Below are positions 1 to 7,160 of a stretch of 11,046 nt of DNA, piece by piece (position 1 is the stretch's first letter; every line of letters begins with the position of its first letter). The DNA lies in assembly GCA_002825515.1 (NCBI GenBank), contig PJET01000153.1, positions 1-11,046 on the forward strand. Direction: 5' to 3'. The notes below the pieces were generated by a model. It had not been told where the DNA came from. It saw only the letters and a list, made by a program, of their open reading frames with translations, and did no database searches. Source of the DNA: Candidatus Thorarchaeota archaeon MP11T_1 (GTDB lineage Archaea > Asgardarchaeota > Thorarchaeia > Thorarchaeales > Thorarchaeaceae). The position numbers and the translations under genes are program-made.

Positions 1-755
1 ACGTCAATTCCGCATGGATGCGGTTTCATCTCTCTCGGAGCTACAGGGAGCTTGTCTATTAGTCTCTCATAAGTCAATATCTGACTGTCAGGGGTTTCAA
101 ATAAGATAGATGCATATGGAACTATAATCGCAGTTTTCGTAAAATAATCTATGATTCTTCTCTTACTCCTTATCCAATCCCCTTGAAGTTTGTATGAAAC
201 CATTGTTCCTTTCTCATGAGGTGACTTCGATATCCTCTCTTCATGTAGAATTTCTGGTTGATTCGTTTCAATATCGAGTCTCATTACAATTCTGCAGCCA
301 TGGTCGTCACCTTCTCTACCAGTAACCACTTCTATAGGCTCTTGTGTGGTGACCTGTCCATAAAGGAGTGCTAAACTTCCACCCAGTCCAAATGTTCCTC
401 TATTCTGTCTTAGAGTGAACTTTGTACCAGTAAGCATCTTTCCGATTAGAACTGGAATCGCTTCTTTTTTCATACCTTTTGCATTGTCTTTCACTACAAG
501 CTCAAATATTTCTGGTCCAACATTCAGGACATCAAGGTCATCATTTGGCTCTTCTTCTCTTTTTAGAAATACACTGACTTCAGGTAAGACACGTTCTTCT
601 TCGCAAGCATCAAGACTGTTTTCTACTAGTTCGCGAATTGACACGTATAATGAGCGAGCAGGATTGTCAAACCCAGCGATTGTGCGATTTCTATAGAACC
701 ATGCTGATACTGAAAGTTCTGTTATTTCTTGATCATATCTATTCGAAGTGAGCAC
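1..755 (-). CDS. top6B: DNA topoisomerase VI subunit B, N-terminal part (cut by left window edge)
   Basis: This is the ATPase subunit of type IIB topoisomerase VI, which with the Top6A cleavage subunit relaxes and decatenates DNA by ATP-driven strand passage. The 251 visible residues cover the GHKL ATPase domain and reach the linker to the H2TH region. Visible motifs are SVSAWFYRN (15-23), AGFDNPAR (27-34), and the Bergerat N box RELVENSLDA (41-50), with catalytic Glu42 and Mg-binding Asn46. The second ATP motif is DNAKGM (90-95). The ATP lid is QNRGTFGLGG, close to the QTRGMYGLG that I recall from Sulfolobus TopoVI-B. The fragment ends at KPHPCGID, matching the family's KPHPxGVD. The start is GTG at 755: a stop codon lies directly upstream in frame and a purine-rich AGGGGG precedes it. 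It lies 64 bp behind the M50 gene on the same strand, so co-transcription is possible. The oddity is Ala92, where GHKL proteins normally have the first Gly of DxGxG. Confidence 0.93.
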   Translation of the reverse strand, partial: MLTSNRYDQEITELSVSAWFYRNRTIAGFDNPARSLYVSIRELVENSLDACEEERVLPEVSVFLKREEEPNDDLDVLNVGPEIFELVVKDNAKGMKKEAIPVLIGKMLTGTKFTLRQNRGTFGLGGSLALLYGQVTTQEPIEVVTGREGDDHGCRIVMRLDIETNQPEILHEERISKSPHEKGTMVSYKLQGDWIRSKRRIIDYFTKTAIIVPYASILFETPDSQILTYERLIDKLPVAPREMKPHPCGID

Positions 756-819
756 TCATGGAGCCCCCTGACAGCATCAAGAGGCATGTGTATTATCCTG
801 CTATGAAGCGTGGTATTAT

Positions 820-1707
820 TCACGCAACACTAAAGTCAACCAGTATTGGAAACAAGAGATAGCCAAATATGAGCATGAATAGGAGTCCTAAAGTTTGAGC
901 TATCCACACTCTATTGTTCCAGTACCGGACGGTAGCTCCATCAAATGGCTGAATTGGAATCATATTAAACAAACCTAGAAACGAATTCAGTTGGATGCCA
1001 TATCGAAGCAAAAACCCAATTGAAACAATTGGTATCTTTAGTAATGCTAGAATAATAGCGATTATTGCTAACGCTGTCGCGATTACAAAATTCGTTAACG
1101 GTCCTGCAAGATTCGATTTTCCACTTTGTTCAACATTTGATGTACCACTGGTGTAAACAACACCTGTACCAAATATGGGTAGTGAAAAAAGAATCGCCAT
1201 CGCTGAGAGATAATATCCCATCGATGTCATTCTGAACTCAGACCACATGCCATAATTCTGTGATACAAATTTATGAGCCAATTCATGTGCCATGAAAGAT
1301 CCAAGAAATATTGCAATGGTACCAACAATTACCCACCACAATCCCCCACTAATTAGAAAACCAATCACTGTGATTGCATTGAATATTCCCAAGGGACTTC
1401 CAAATATGGCGATGCCAACAAGGATTACTAGAATCGAAGCAATGCCAAGATCTCGAATCTCAGTGGATGAGAAGCGCTTCCGCTTTGTTCGTTTCCTTTT
1501 CAATCTGCGAGTAGGTTGAAATTGTTGCTCTTCTGGTTTCTGAACCGTGAACGAATCAGATATCTTTCTTCGTGCATCCTCGCGAACTCTATGCATTGCA
1601 GGGCAACCATGACTCTCTGGTAATCTATGTTCTGAACAATACACGGTGTTGCAGTAGGGACAGGTAAATCCCAAGTCATCTACACCACAGAGAGAACATG
1701 TTGTCAT
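820..1707 (-). CDS. AN1 zinc finger-site-2 protease (M50) fusion, intramembrane metalloprotease
   Basis: A multi-pass membrane zinc metalloprotease of the M50/S2P type, which cleaves substrates within or near the membrane. Numbered from the ATG at 1707 (295 aa), it begins with an AN1-type zinc finger: C4, C7, C16, C19, C24, H27, H33, C35. A charged linker with a very basic stretch follows (about 67-78). The hydrophobic core from about 87 onward holds HELAH (141-145), AGPLTN (201-206), and NMIPIQPFDG (248-257), which is the family's NxxPxxPxDG motif carrying the third zinc ligand Asp. An in-frame ATG at 1737 would add 10 residues. I prefer 1707 because a TATA-like box at about 1744-1755 would place transcription start near 1725, downstream of the longer start. 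AN1 fingers are linked to ubiquitin/proteasome and stress functions in eukaryotes. A recruiting role here is inference, and substrates are unknown. Confidence 0.88.
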   Translation of the reverse strand: MTTCSLCGVDDLGFTCPYCNTVYCSEHRLPESHGCPAMHRVREDARRKISDSFTVQKPEEQQFQPTRRLKRKRTKRKRFSSTEIRDLGIASILVILVGIAIFGSPLGIFNAITVIGFLISGGLWWVIVGTIAIFLGSFMAHELAHKFVSQNYGMWSEFRMTSMGYYLSAMAILFSLPIFGTGVVYTSGTSNVEQSGKSNLAGPLTNFVIATALAIIAIILALLKIPIVSIGFLLRYGIQLNSFLGLFNMIPIQPFDGATVRYWNNRVWIAQTLGLLFMLIFGYLLFPILVDFSVA

Positions 1708-1737
1708 TTTTTCACACTCTATTCTACATTGACTCAT

Positions 1738-1865
1738 AGTTTAGTCAATATATCCGTATTCCTAGTGGCTACAATGCTTCAATGCTTCATACTACCTGAC
1801 GCAATGCTTAAGTGATAGTATTAAAGACCCCGCTATGAGCCGGGAGACACAAGGAGCGGTACTAC
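1738..1865. promoter_or_regulatory. Divergent promoter region between the M50 protease and the FAD dehydrogenase
   Basis: This 128-bp spacer lies between genes facing away from each other, so it must hold two promoters. On the minus strand GGATATATTGAC (complement of 1744-1755) is a good TATA candidate for the protease. On the plus strand the candidates are weaker: CTTAAGTG near 1807-1814 and GTATTAAAG near 1818-1826. Three copies of CAATGCTT occur at 1772-1779, 1780-1787 and 1802-1809, the first two in tandem. The Shine-Dalgarno AAGGAG (1851-1856) serves the TTG start at 1866 with a 9-nt spacer. Confidence 0.5.
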
Positions 1866-3254
1866 TTGGATTATGATGTAGCTATTGTAGGTAGCGGCCC
1901 CGCCGGAATATTTTGTGCTCTTGAATTAATTGAGAAAAAACCTGATTTGAAACTAGTTGTTATTGAACGAGGGAAAAGCATCGAGAACCGCACATGCCCA
2001 AACTCTACAGCTGCTGTTGGTTGTAAGAAATGTAATCCTTGTGACATTCTTGCCGGATGGGGCGGAGCTGGAGCTTTTTCAGATGGTAAACTCACACACT
2101 CAACTCAAGTTGGTGGTTGGCTTGATGATTTAATTGGCGAAGAACATCTGATGGAACAGATAGAATATGTTGATGCAAAATACCTCTCCTACGGAGCCCC
2201 AGAGAAGATCTATGGTTCAGTCACTGAAGACATTGAGACCTACAGAAAAAAAGCCGCTCTTATCGGAATGCAACTAATACCCCAACGTGTGAGGCACATG
2301 GGTCGTGAAGGGTGCATTGATGTTATGGGGCGTATGTACAAAGAGATTCTGCGATATGCGGATATCAAATTCAAGACCGAGGCAAAAGACATCCATGTTA
2401 ATGGAGGATCTGTTGAAGGTTTGCAAACAAATGGCGGGGATATGATTAATGCTCGGTATGTTGTTGCTGCTCCAGGAAGGGTAGGAAATGAGTGGCTCTC
2501 CCGTCAAGCTCAGCGTCTGTCTCTGCATACTGAGAACAACTATGTTGACATGGGTGTTCGTGTTGAGATACCTGCACCTGTAATGCAGGAGATTGCTAAA
2601 TCTCTTTACGAGCCAAAATTGATCTACTATTCTCGCCGCTTTGATGATAAGGTCCGGTTATTTTGTTTCAATCCTGGTGGTGTCGTGACGAGTGAGTACT
2701 ATGATGAGATTCTCACTGTAAATGGCCAGTCTTTTGCGAATAAGAAGACCGCTAATTCAAACTTTGCACTCTTGGTTTCAACAAAGTTTACTGCTCCATT
2801 CAAGGAACCAATAGCTTATGGCAAGTATATTGCTCGACTTGCCAATATGCTGGGTGATGGTGTTATTGTTCAAAGGTTGGCTGATCTACAACGAGGAAAA
2901 AGAAGCACTGCCGACAGGATTGCTAGGAGTCCTGTGAAGCCAACACTTCCTAGTGCTTCTCCTGGCGATCTTAGTTTTGCTCTTCCCTATAGGCACCTTA
3001 GTTCTATTCTTGAGATGCTTAACGCATTGGATGAGCTTTGTCCTGGTGTTGCTAGTGCGGGAACACTTCTCTATGGTGTTGAAGTCAAGTTCTACTCATC
3101 TCGCCTTAAACTCAATCAGCAGCTAGAAACAGAGGTGAAAAACCTGTATGCGGCAGGAGATGGTGCTGGTATAACTCGCGGTCTTATGCAGGCATCAGTA
3201 TCTGGATTGCTAGTAGCTCGTGACATTCTCCGCAAGGAAGGCATGGACCTTTAA
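1866..3254 (+). CDS. FAD-dependent dehydrogenase, COG2509 type, with cysteine cluster
   Basis: A 462-aa flavoprotein. The N-terminal Rossmann dinucleotide-binding motif is GSGPAG (9-14), with the ribose-binding acidic residue at Glu34 in VIERG. The second FAD-contacting motif is near the C-terminus, AAGDGAGITRG (429-439), followed by a helix rich in small residues. Between them it shows the family's characteristic stretch with C44, C53, C56 and C59, followed by GWGGAGAFSDGKL (64-76). This arrangement matches the uncharacterised FAD-dependent dehydrogenases of COG2509 and the length is normal for them. The start is TTG at 1866, supported by AAGGAG nine bases upstream and by the immediate YDVAIVGSGPAG. 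Substrate and electron partner are unknown. The four cysteines could bind a metal or Fe-S centre or act in redox chemistry, but that is inference. No strong terminator follows it before the hsp20 promoter. Confidence 0.85.
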   Translation: MDYDVAIVGSGPAGIFCALELIEKKPDLKLVVIERGKSIENRTCPNSTAAVGCKKCNPCDILAGWGGAGAFSDGKLTHSTQVGGWLDDLIGEEHLMEQIEYVDAKYLSYGAPEKIYGSVTEDIETYRKKAALIGMQLIPQRVRHMGREGCIDVMGRMYKEILRYADIKFKTEAKDIHVNGGSVEGLQTNGGDMINARYVVAAPGRVGNEWLSRQAQRLSLHTENNYVDMGVRVEIPAPVMQEIAKSLYEPKLIYYSRRFDDKVRLFCFNPGGVVTSEYYDEILTVNGQSFANKKTANSNFALLVSTKFTAPFKEPIAYGKYIARLANMLGDGVIVQRLADLQRGKRSTADRIARSPVKPTLPSASPGDLSFALPYRHLSSILEMLNALDELCPGVASAGTLLYGVEVKFYSSRLKLNQQLETEVKNLYAAGDGAGITRGLMQASVSGLLVARDILRKEGMDL

Positions 3255-3287
3255 TTAGTCCAGAAAAACTCTGACTACTTCCAAACC

Positions 3288-3319
3288 CTTATATACTAAT
3301 ATACCAGATGGTATATTAG
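3288..3319 (+). promoter_or_regulatory. hsp20-cdc48 promoter: TATA box with adjoining palindromic operator
   Basis: TTATATA at 3289-3295 is a clear archaeal TATA box. A perfect inverted repeat begins right after it: CTAATATACC (3296-3305), a 4-nt AGAT centre, then GGTATATTAG (3310-3319). A TATA box here predicts transcription start around 3315-3322, so a protein bound to the palindrome would cover the start site or the TFB/polymerase footprint, the usual geometry of an archaeal repressor. The outer CTAA/TTAG recalls the CTAAC-N5-GTTAG site I remember for the Archaeoglobus HSR1 heat-shock regulator, but the spacing differs. Binding by a heat-shock regulator is inference. Confidence 0.62.
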
Positions 3320-3346
3320 GTACTGGCTGACAAGCCATACAGAAAG

Positions 3347-3394
3347 GGAGCCCCAATGGTGACTCGGAGGGCGGCATCAGCCGCCCGGGGCTTC
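3347..3394 (+). promoter_or_regulatory. Structured 5' leader of hsp20 (nested GC-rich stems)
   Basis: An inner hairpin with a perfect 7-bp stem, GGGCGGC (3369-3375) with GCCGCCC (3380-3386) and an ATCA loop, lies inside an outer stem of 8 pairs. In the outer stem 3347-3354 pairs with 3387-3394, including AGCCCC with GGGGCT and one G-U pair. The inner stem abuts the 3' arm of the outer one, so they could stack. The hsp20 Shine-Dalgarno GGGAGG (3400-3405) lies just 3' of the structure. This GC-rich block stands out against the AT-rich surroundings. A regulatory role is inferred; no known riboswitch class is recognised. Confidence 0.5.
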
Positions 3395-3427
3395 GTAATG
3401 GGAGGTAATTTTCCGGATGATAGATGA
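3356..3427 (+). CDS. Possible 23-codon upstream ORF overlapping the hsp20 start
   Basis: An ATG at 3356 opens a 23-codon frame rich in Arg and Ala. It contains a second in-frame ATG at 3398 and stops with TGA at 3425-3427, overlapping the first 11 bases of hsp20 in a different frame. GGGAG (3346-3350) lies five bases upstream of the ATG and could serve as a ribosome site. Its position suggests a leader peptide or translational coupling with hsp20. Against this, the frame overlaps the GC-rich hairpins, which by themselves reduce stop codons, and short open frames arise by chance. I see no recognisable peptide family. Confidence 0.22.
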   Translation: MVTRRAASAARGFVMGGNFPDDR

Positions 3428-3842
3428 TGACTTTGAGTCAGTGTTCAAAAGAATGATTGAAGAGTTCATGGGAACTTTTGGAATGCCAGAGGGTAGTATA
3501 AGAATAAGATCTTGGAATGACTCATTTGTCGATGAAACACCTGAAGCACAAATCAATCTCAAGAGTGAAGAACCATTAGTAGAGAAGATTGATCTTGAAG
3601 ATGGCGTTCTTGTTGTAATTGATGGGTTGAATAATCTTGAAGATCCCAAAGTAAAAGTTACAGAATCGACAATATTTGTACAACCTGGTCTAGATAGTAG
3701 GGAAATCATGATTGAAGTAGGATTTCCAATTGATTTAGAGAAGTCAACTGCTTCCCATCGAAATGGTATCATGGAGATTACTGCTGTAAAGGCGAACAGT
3801 AATATCGAACGAAGTAGTGATGGATTTTTAAAAATTGAATAG
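3417..3842 (+). CDS. Small heat-shock protein, Hsp20/alpha-crystallin family
   Basis: A 141-aa ATP-independent holdase chaperone that would bind unfolding cytoplasmic proteins. The alpha-crystallin domain spans about residues 53-126, ending in the family's signature region: SHRNGIMEI (113-121) corresponds to the A-x-x-x-NGVLEV motif. The N-terminal part contains an acidic amphipathic helix (FESVFKRMIEEFMGTFG, 6-22). The C-terminal extension ends in FLKIE, where LKI could be a weak version of the oligomerising IxI motif. The start is ATG 3417 with GGGAGG at 3400-3405. The sequence is divergent from classic Hsp20 and is acidic. It sits 16 bp upstream of cdc48 on the same strand, so the two are almost certainly one transcript. 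The hsp20-cdc48 pairing also occurs in Archaeoglobus fulgidus and supports a shared role in protein quality control, holding clients for the unfoldase. Confidence 0.85.
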   Translation: MIDDDFESVFKRMIEEFMGTFGMPEGSIRIRSWNDSFVDETPEAQINLKSEEPLVEKIDLEDGVLVVIDGLNNLEDPKVKVTESTIFVQPGLDSREIMIEVGFPIDLEKSTASHRNGIMEITAVKANSNIERSSDGFLKIE

Positions 3843-3858
3843 ATTGAGGGTAAGCTGA

Positions 3859-6066
3859 ATGAGTGAAGATGTAGTTAGATTGAAAGTAGCTGCAGCAATG
3901 CCAAAAGACCAAGGACGTGGCATTGTACGATTAAACTCTGATGTTAGAAATCATTTGGGACTGCATTCAGGCGATTATGTCCTTTTGAAAGGTGCAAAAG
4001 AAACAATAGCTGTGGCTTGGCCTAGCCTAAAAGAAGATGAAATTCTTGACATGGTAAGAATGGACGGTCTCATCAGAAACAATGCTGGTGTACGTCTTGG
4101 TGAAATGGTAGAAGTAAATAAAACAGATGTTCCTGAAGCAACAAGAGTGGTTATAGCTCCTAGTCAACCAATGAGATTTCAACCTGGTTTTGAGGATTAT
4201 GTGAAACAACAAATCATAAACAAACCAGTAACTCGTGGAGATGTAATCCTTATTTCGGCTATAGGTTCTGGTTTGCAGTTCGTTGTGACAACCGTTTCAC
4301 CTCGCAAGCACGGTAGAATCACATCATCAACTTCACTCGAAGTAATGACGAAACCTACCAAACCTGAAGAGCTTTCAATTCCCCAAATTACCTATGAAGA
4401 TATTGGAGGTCTCTCTAAGGAATTACAGAAGATCAGAGAAATGATTGAACTTCCCATGAAATCTCCTGAACTTTTCAGAAGATTGGGTATTGCTCCTCCC
4501 AAGGGAGTACTCCTGCATGGTCCTCCTGGCACTGGCAAAACCCTGATAGCTAAAGCAGTAGCAAATGAATCGGGTGCGAATTTCAAGGTCATCAATGGAC
4601 CTGAGATAATGTCAAAATTCTATGGTGAGTCTGAACAGAAGTTGCGTGAAGCATTTGAGGATGCTGAGAAGAATGCACCGAGTATAATATTCATTGATGA
4701 GCTTGATAGTATCGCACCAAAGCGTGCAGAAGTCACTGGCGAAGTTGAGAGACGTGTAGTTGCACAGCTGCTTGCTCTAATGGATGGACTTGCTGGAAGA
4801 GGTCAGGTTATTGTAATTGGTGCTACTAATCGAGTCGATGATGTTGACGAAGCTCTCAGAAGGCCTGGTCGGTTTGATAGGGAAATAGAGATTGGTGTGC
4901 CTGATAAGAAGGGTAGGTTGGAAATCCTCCAGATTCATACTCGTGCTATGCCACTTGAGGAAAAGATTGACTTAGAGAAGCTTGCTGCAATTACTCACGG
5001 ATTTGTAGGAGCTGATTTAGCTGCATTAGCAAGAGAATCAGCAATGAATGCACTTCGGAGGGCACTACCTCATGTTGATCCTGATACTGGCGATATCCCT
5101 CCAGATATTCTGAATTCATTGTTTGTAACACAGGATGATTTTGAGTCTGCACTTGCTGGGATTGCTCCATCTGCATTGAGAGAAGTTCTTGTTGAACGAC
5201 CCAACATAAAGTGGGATGATATTGGTGGTCTAAGAGATGTCAAAAGGCGACTTCGTGCGGCTGTTGAAGGTCCATTGAAGTATCCTGAGGTATTCGATGG
5301 CATGGGTATAAGAACTCCTCGCGGTGTTCTACTATTTGGTCCACCGGGTACAGGAAAAACTCTGTTAGCAAAGGCAGTTGCAACTGAAAGTGAGGCTAAC
5401 TTCATCTCAGTAAGAGGACCAGAAATTTTCAACAAATATGTTGGTGAATCTGAAAAAGCTGTGCGTGAGATTTTCAAGAAAGCAAGACAGACTGCTCCAT
5501 GCGTTATTTTCTTTGATGAGATAGATGCAATTGTAAGTTCCCGTAGTGAACGTGATGAAACTGGAGTTTCGAAACGTATAGTAAACCAATTCTTGGCTGA
5601 GTTGGATGGTTTGGAGAATCTTCAAAATGTTCTTGTGATTGGCGCTACAAACCGTGCAGAATTGATTGACCCTGCTATGAAGCGGCCTGGTCGGTTTGAT
5701 GAAATACTCTATGTTGACGAACCGGATGAAGAGGCACGACTAGCAATCCTGAAGATTCACACCAAAAGAATGCCCCTTGCTACTGACATATCACTTGAAG
5801 ATATTGCAAGGAGAACAAAATGGTACACTGGTGCTGATTTGGAGGGATTAACTCGCATTGCTGCGATGCTTGCCGCTGGGATTATCAATATCAAAGATAA
5901 GGAAGCAAAGGAACCAAAGGTATCCAAAGTGGCCATGAGCCACTTTGATATGGCCATGACATTAGTACCTGCCACCCTTGATGAGAAATCCTCTGTGTAC
6001 TATAAGAATCAAGCTGATTTTGTTCTGAAACGTCAACCGGAACGAGATCCTGGCTATATAGCATAA
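3859..6066 (+). CDS. cdc48: CDC48/VAT-type AAA+ ATPase (p97 homologue)
   Basis: A 735-aa hexameric protein unfoldase of the cytoplasm with the full CDC48 layout: an N domain (about 1-175, double-psi barrel plus second subdomain) and two AAA+ modules. D1 has Walker A GPPGTGKT (221-228), Walker B IIFIDE ending at 281, pore loop KFYGESE (253-259), GATNR (321-325) and the arginine-finger segment RRPGRFD (334-340). D2 has Walker A GPPGTGKT (494-501), Walker B VIFFDE ending at 554, pore loop KYVGESE (526-532), and RPGRFD (609-614). All catalytic residues appear intact in both rings. Aromatic pore residues in both rings fit the archaeal VAT type, unlike p97 D1. The C-terminus ends in GYIA and lacks an exact HbYX motif, so direct docking onto the 20S proteasome by that motif is not evident. 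The start is ATG 3859 with GAGGG upstream. It is the second gene of the hsp20 operon and ends in a strong hairpin. Confidence 0.98.
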   Translation: MSEDVVRLKVAAAMPKDQGRGIVRLNSDVRNHLGLHSGDYVLLKGAKETIAVAWPSLKEDEILDMVRMDGLIRNNAGVRLGEMVEVNKTDVPEATRVVIAPSQPMRFQPGFEDYVKQQIINKPVTRGDVILISAIGSGLQFVVTTVSPRKHGRITSSTSLEVMTKPTKPEELSIPQITYEDIGGLSKELQKIREMIELPMKSPELFRRLGIAPPKGVLLHGPPGTGKTLIAKAVANESGANFKVINGPEIMSKFYGESEQKLREAFEDAEKNAPSIIFIDELDSIAPKRAEVTGEVERRVVAQLLALMDGLAGRGQVIVIGATNRVDDVDEALRRPGRFDREIEIGVPDKKGRLEILQIHTRAMPLEEKIDLEKLAAITHGFVGADLAALARESAMNALRRALPHVDPDTGDIPPDILNSLFVTQDDFESALAGIAPSALREVLVERPNIKWDDIGGLRDVKRRLRAAVEGPLKYPEVFDGMGIRTPRGVLLFGPPGTGKTLLAKAVATESEANFISVRGPEIFNKYVGESEKAVREIFKKARQTAPCVIFFDEIDAIVSSRSERDETGVSKRIVNQFLAELDGLENLQNVLVIGATNRAELIDPAMKRPGRFDEILYVDEPDEEARLAILKIHTKRMPLATDISLEDIARRTKWYTGADLEGLTRIAAMLAAGIINIKDKEAKEPKVSKVAMSHFDMAMTLVPATLDEKSSVYYKNQADFVLKRQPERDPGYIA

Positions 6067-6067
6067 A

Positions 6068-6110
6068 GAACATGGGGATATCTGTCGCGATAGTCCCCTG
6101 TTCATCTTTT
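6068..6110 (+). terminator. Hairpin terminator after cdc48
   Basis: Just after the cdc48 stop codon the RNA can fold into a long hairpin: GAACA with TGTTC, GGGGA with TCCCC, and TATC with GATA around a TGTCGC loop. That is 14 pairs interrupted by one single-base bulge on each side. A T-rich stretch (ATCTTTTGTCTTC) follows from 6104. This is a convincing end of the hsp20-cdc48 transcript, though in archaea the T tract matters more than the stem, and the hairpin could instead protect the 3' end. Confidence 0.6.
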
Positions 6111-6189
6111 GTCTTCATTACAATCACGATACCCTTTTGAGCGGTATCTGTCTGTTGAACTGGAAACTCACAAGTATTGAGGCGTAAAG

Positions 6190-7065
6190 ATGAACAACTT
6201 CTATCCGGTTTCTCCACTAGTAGGTATCACAAATACAAGCTATGGTGCGCAGGTAGGTGTTATGGATGAGATGTGGGGGGTTCGAGTGGTGAGGGGTAAG
6301 AAAATCATTGCAGAGAAGACCATTCCAGACTTGGACTTAGACAACATTGTGGGCGTAGCATACGGTCACATACGGGTTGAAGGTCTCAGCAGACACGCAG
6401 TTGCTATGATGGCAGGTAGATTGATGCAGTTCGCTCGAAAGTACCAGACTGCTGGAGTCTGCCCAAATTACGAGATTCCTGATCTAGTATATGATGATGG
6501 AACAACCATAGGAGAGATCGCAGCTGAGGCTCGTGGTGAAGTTATCGTGACTTCTGAGGACACAGCACCTTCAACTGACTTGCCAGACATGAGAATTGGA
6601 GAAATACCAGAAATTCCCCGAACGACAGGGGAGGCTGCTTGGGCTAGTATTATTGAAGCTCACGCAACAATGATTTGTGAGGCTGCAATTTACGCTTCAG
6701 AGTTACCAAAAGGTCACTTGGAGATTATGTTCAATAGGATTGCTGATGCTCTCATTAAACAATGGGCTTCTTCTAACCCTGACGAACCTACAACTGCAAT
6801 TATGAAATTTGGAGCATTGATTCAAGCAAGCTCCGATGAAAGTCAACTTCCTAAAACTGGTTCTGGAACATCAACTATTGAAACTGGCGTTTGCAAGATA
6901 TTGAGAGTCTGTAGAAATTTGGATCCGTCAGCATCTAGGATTTCTGGAGGGTATCCCTGTACCTTTCATGAAATCATTGCAAAGAAATTAAGCGAACTTA
7001 CAGGCGCCAATATCAGTGTGAATACATCATCAACAGGATGCATCGTTAGCATATCCCTTCAGTAA
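6190..7065 (+). CDS. Conserved-looking hypothetical protein, 291 aa, cysteine-containing C-terminal domain
   Basis: I do not recognise the family. The protein is soluble, with no signal peptide or membrane helix. Three parts are visible: an N-terminal region (1-100) of short strands with a helix (SRHAVAMMAGRLMQFARKY, 67-85); an acidic, Pro/Thr-rich linker (about 101-147); and a mostly helical then alpha/beta C-terminal domain (148-291). The last part has cysteines at 235, 241, 257 and 284 in a helix-strand ending, CTFHEIIAKKLSELTG (257-272) then a strand with Cys284. That ending is reminiscent of cysteine-bearing sensor domains such as V4R, but I cannot claim homology. The start is ATG 6190, with GAGG (6179-6182) upstream. 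It follows the hairpin after cdc48 and has no convincing TATA box of its own, so some read-through from the stress operon is possible. Codon use resembles its neighbours. Confidence 0.8.
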   Translation: MNNFYPVSPLVGITNTSYGAQVGVMDEMWGVRVVRGKKIIAEKTIPDLDLDNIVGVAYGHIRVEGLSRHAVAMMAGRLMQFARKYQTAGVCPNYEIPDLVYDDGTTIGEIAAEARGEVIVTSEDTAPSTDLPDMRIGEIPEIPRTTGEAAWASIIEAHATMICEAAIYASELPKGHLEIMFNRIADALIKQWASSNPDEPTTAIMKFGALIQASSDESQLPKTGSGTSTIETGVCKILRVCRNLDPSASRISGGYPCTFHEIIAKKLSELTGANISVNTSSTGCIVSISLQ

Positions 7066-7082
7066 TATTTTAGTTACCCAAT

Positions 7083-7151
7083 AATCTTAAATCGCTACAA
7101 ACGCCTCATGTAGAACTAGACGAGACTGCGTGGTAAAGTCTCGATTAGGAG
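7083..7151 (+). promoter_or_regulatory. Promoter, 7-bp hairpin and Shine-Dalgarno ahead of the small membrane protein
   Basis: A weak TATA candidate, ATCTTAAAT (about 7084-7092), would place transcription start near 7115. Directly downstream lies a perfect 7-bp inverted repeat, CGAGACT (7121-7127) and AGTCTCG (7137-7143), with a 9-base loop. AGGAG (7147-7151) follows three bases later and serves the TTG start at 7161 with a 9-nt spacer. The repeat could be an operator at the start site or an RNA hairpin next to the ribosome site. The sequence does not decide between them. Confidence 0.4.
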
Positions 7152-7160
7152 CTTAGAAAA

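Noticed and set aside
415..696. Open frame on the plus strand across the top6B region
   Set aside because: Ser/Thr/Phe-rich, low-information protein exactly antisense to the well-conserved GHKL ATPase coding frame.
3398..3427. Nine-codon frame from ATG 3398 before hsp20
   Set aside because: It is the in-frame end of the longer upstream frame and its ATG is embedded in the hsp20 Shine-Dalgarno, so it is unlikely to be used on its own.
5070..5477. 135-codon open frame on the minus strand inside cdc48
   Set aside because: Antisense to the D2 AAA+ domain, whose motifs are intact; its Ser/Pro/Arg-rich composition is what the reverse of AAA+ codons gives.
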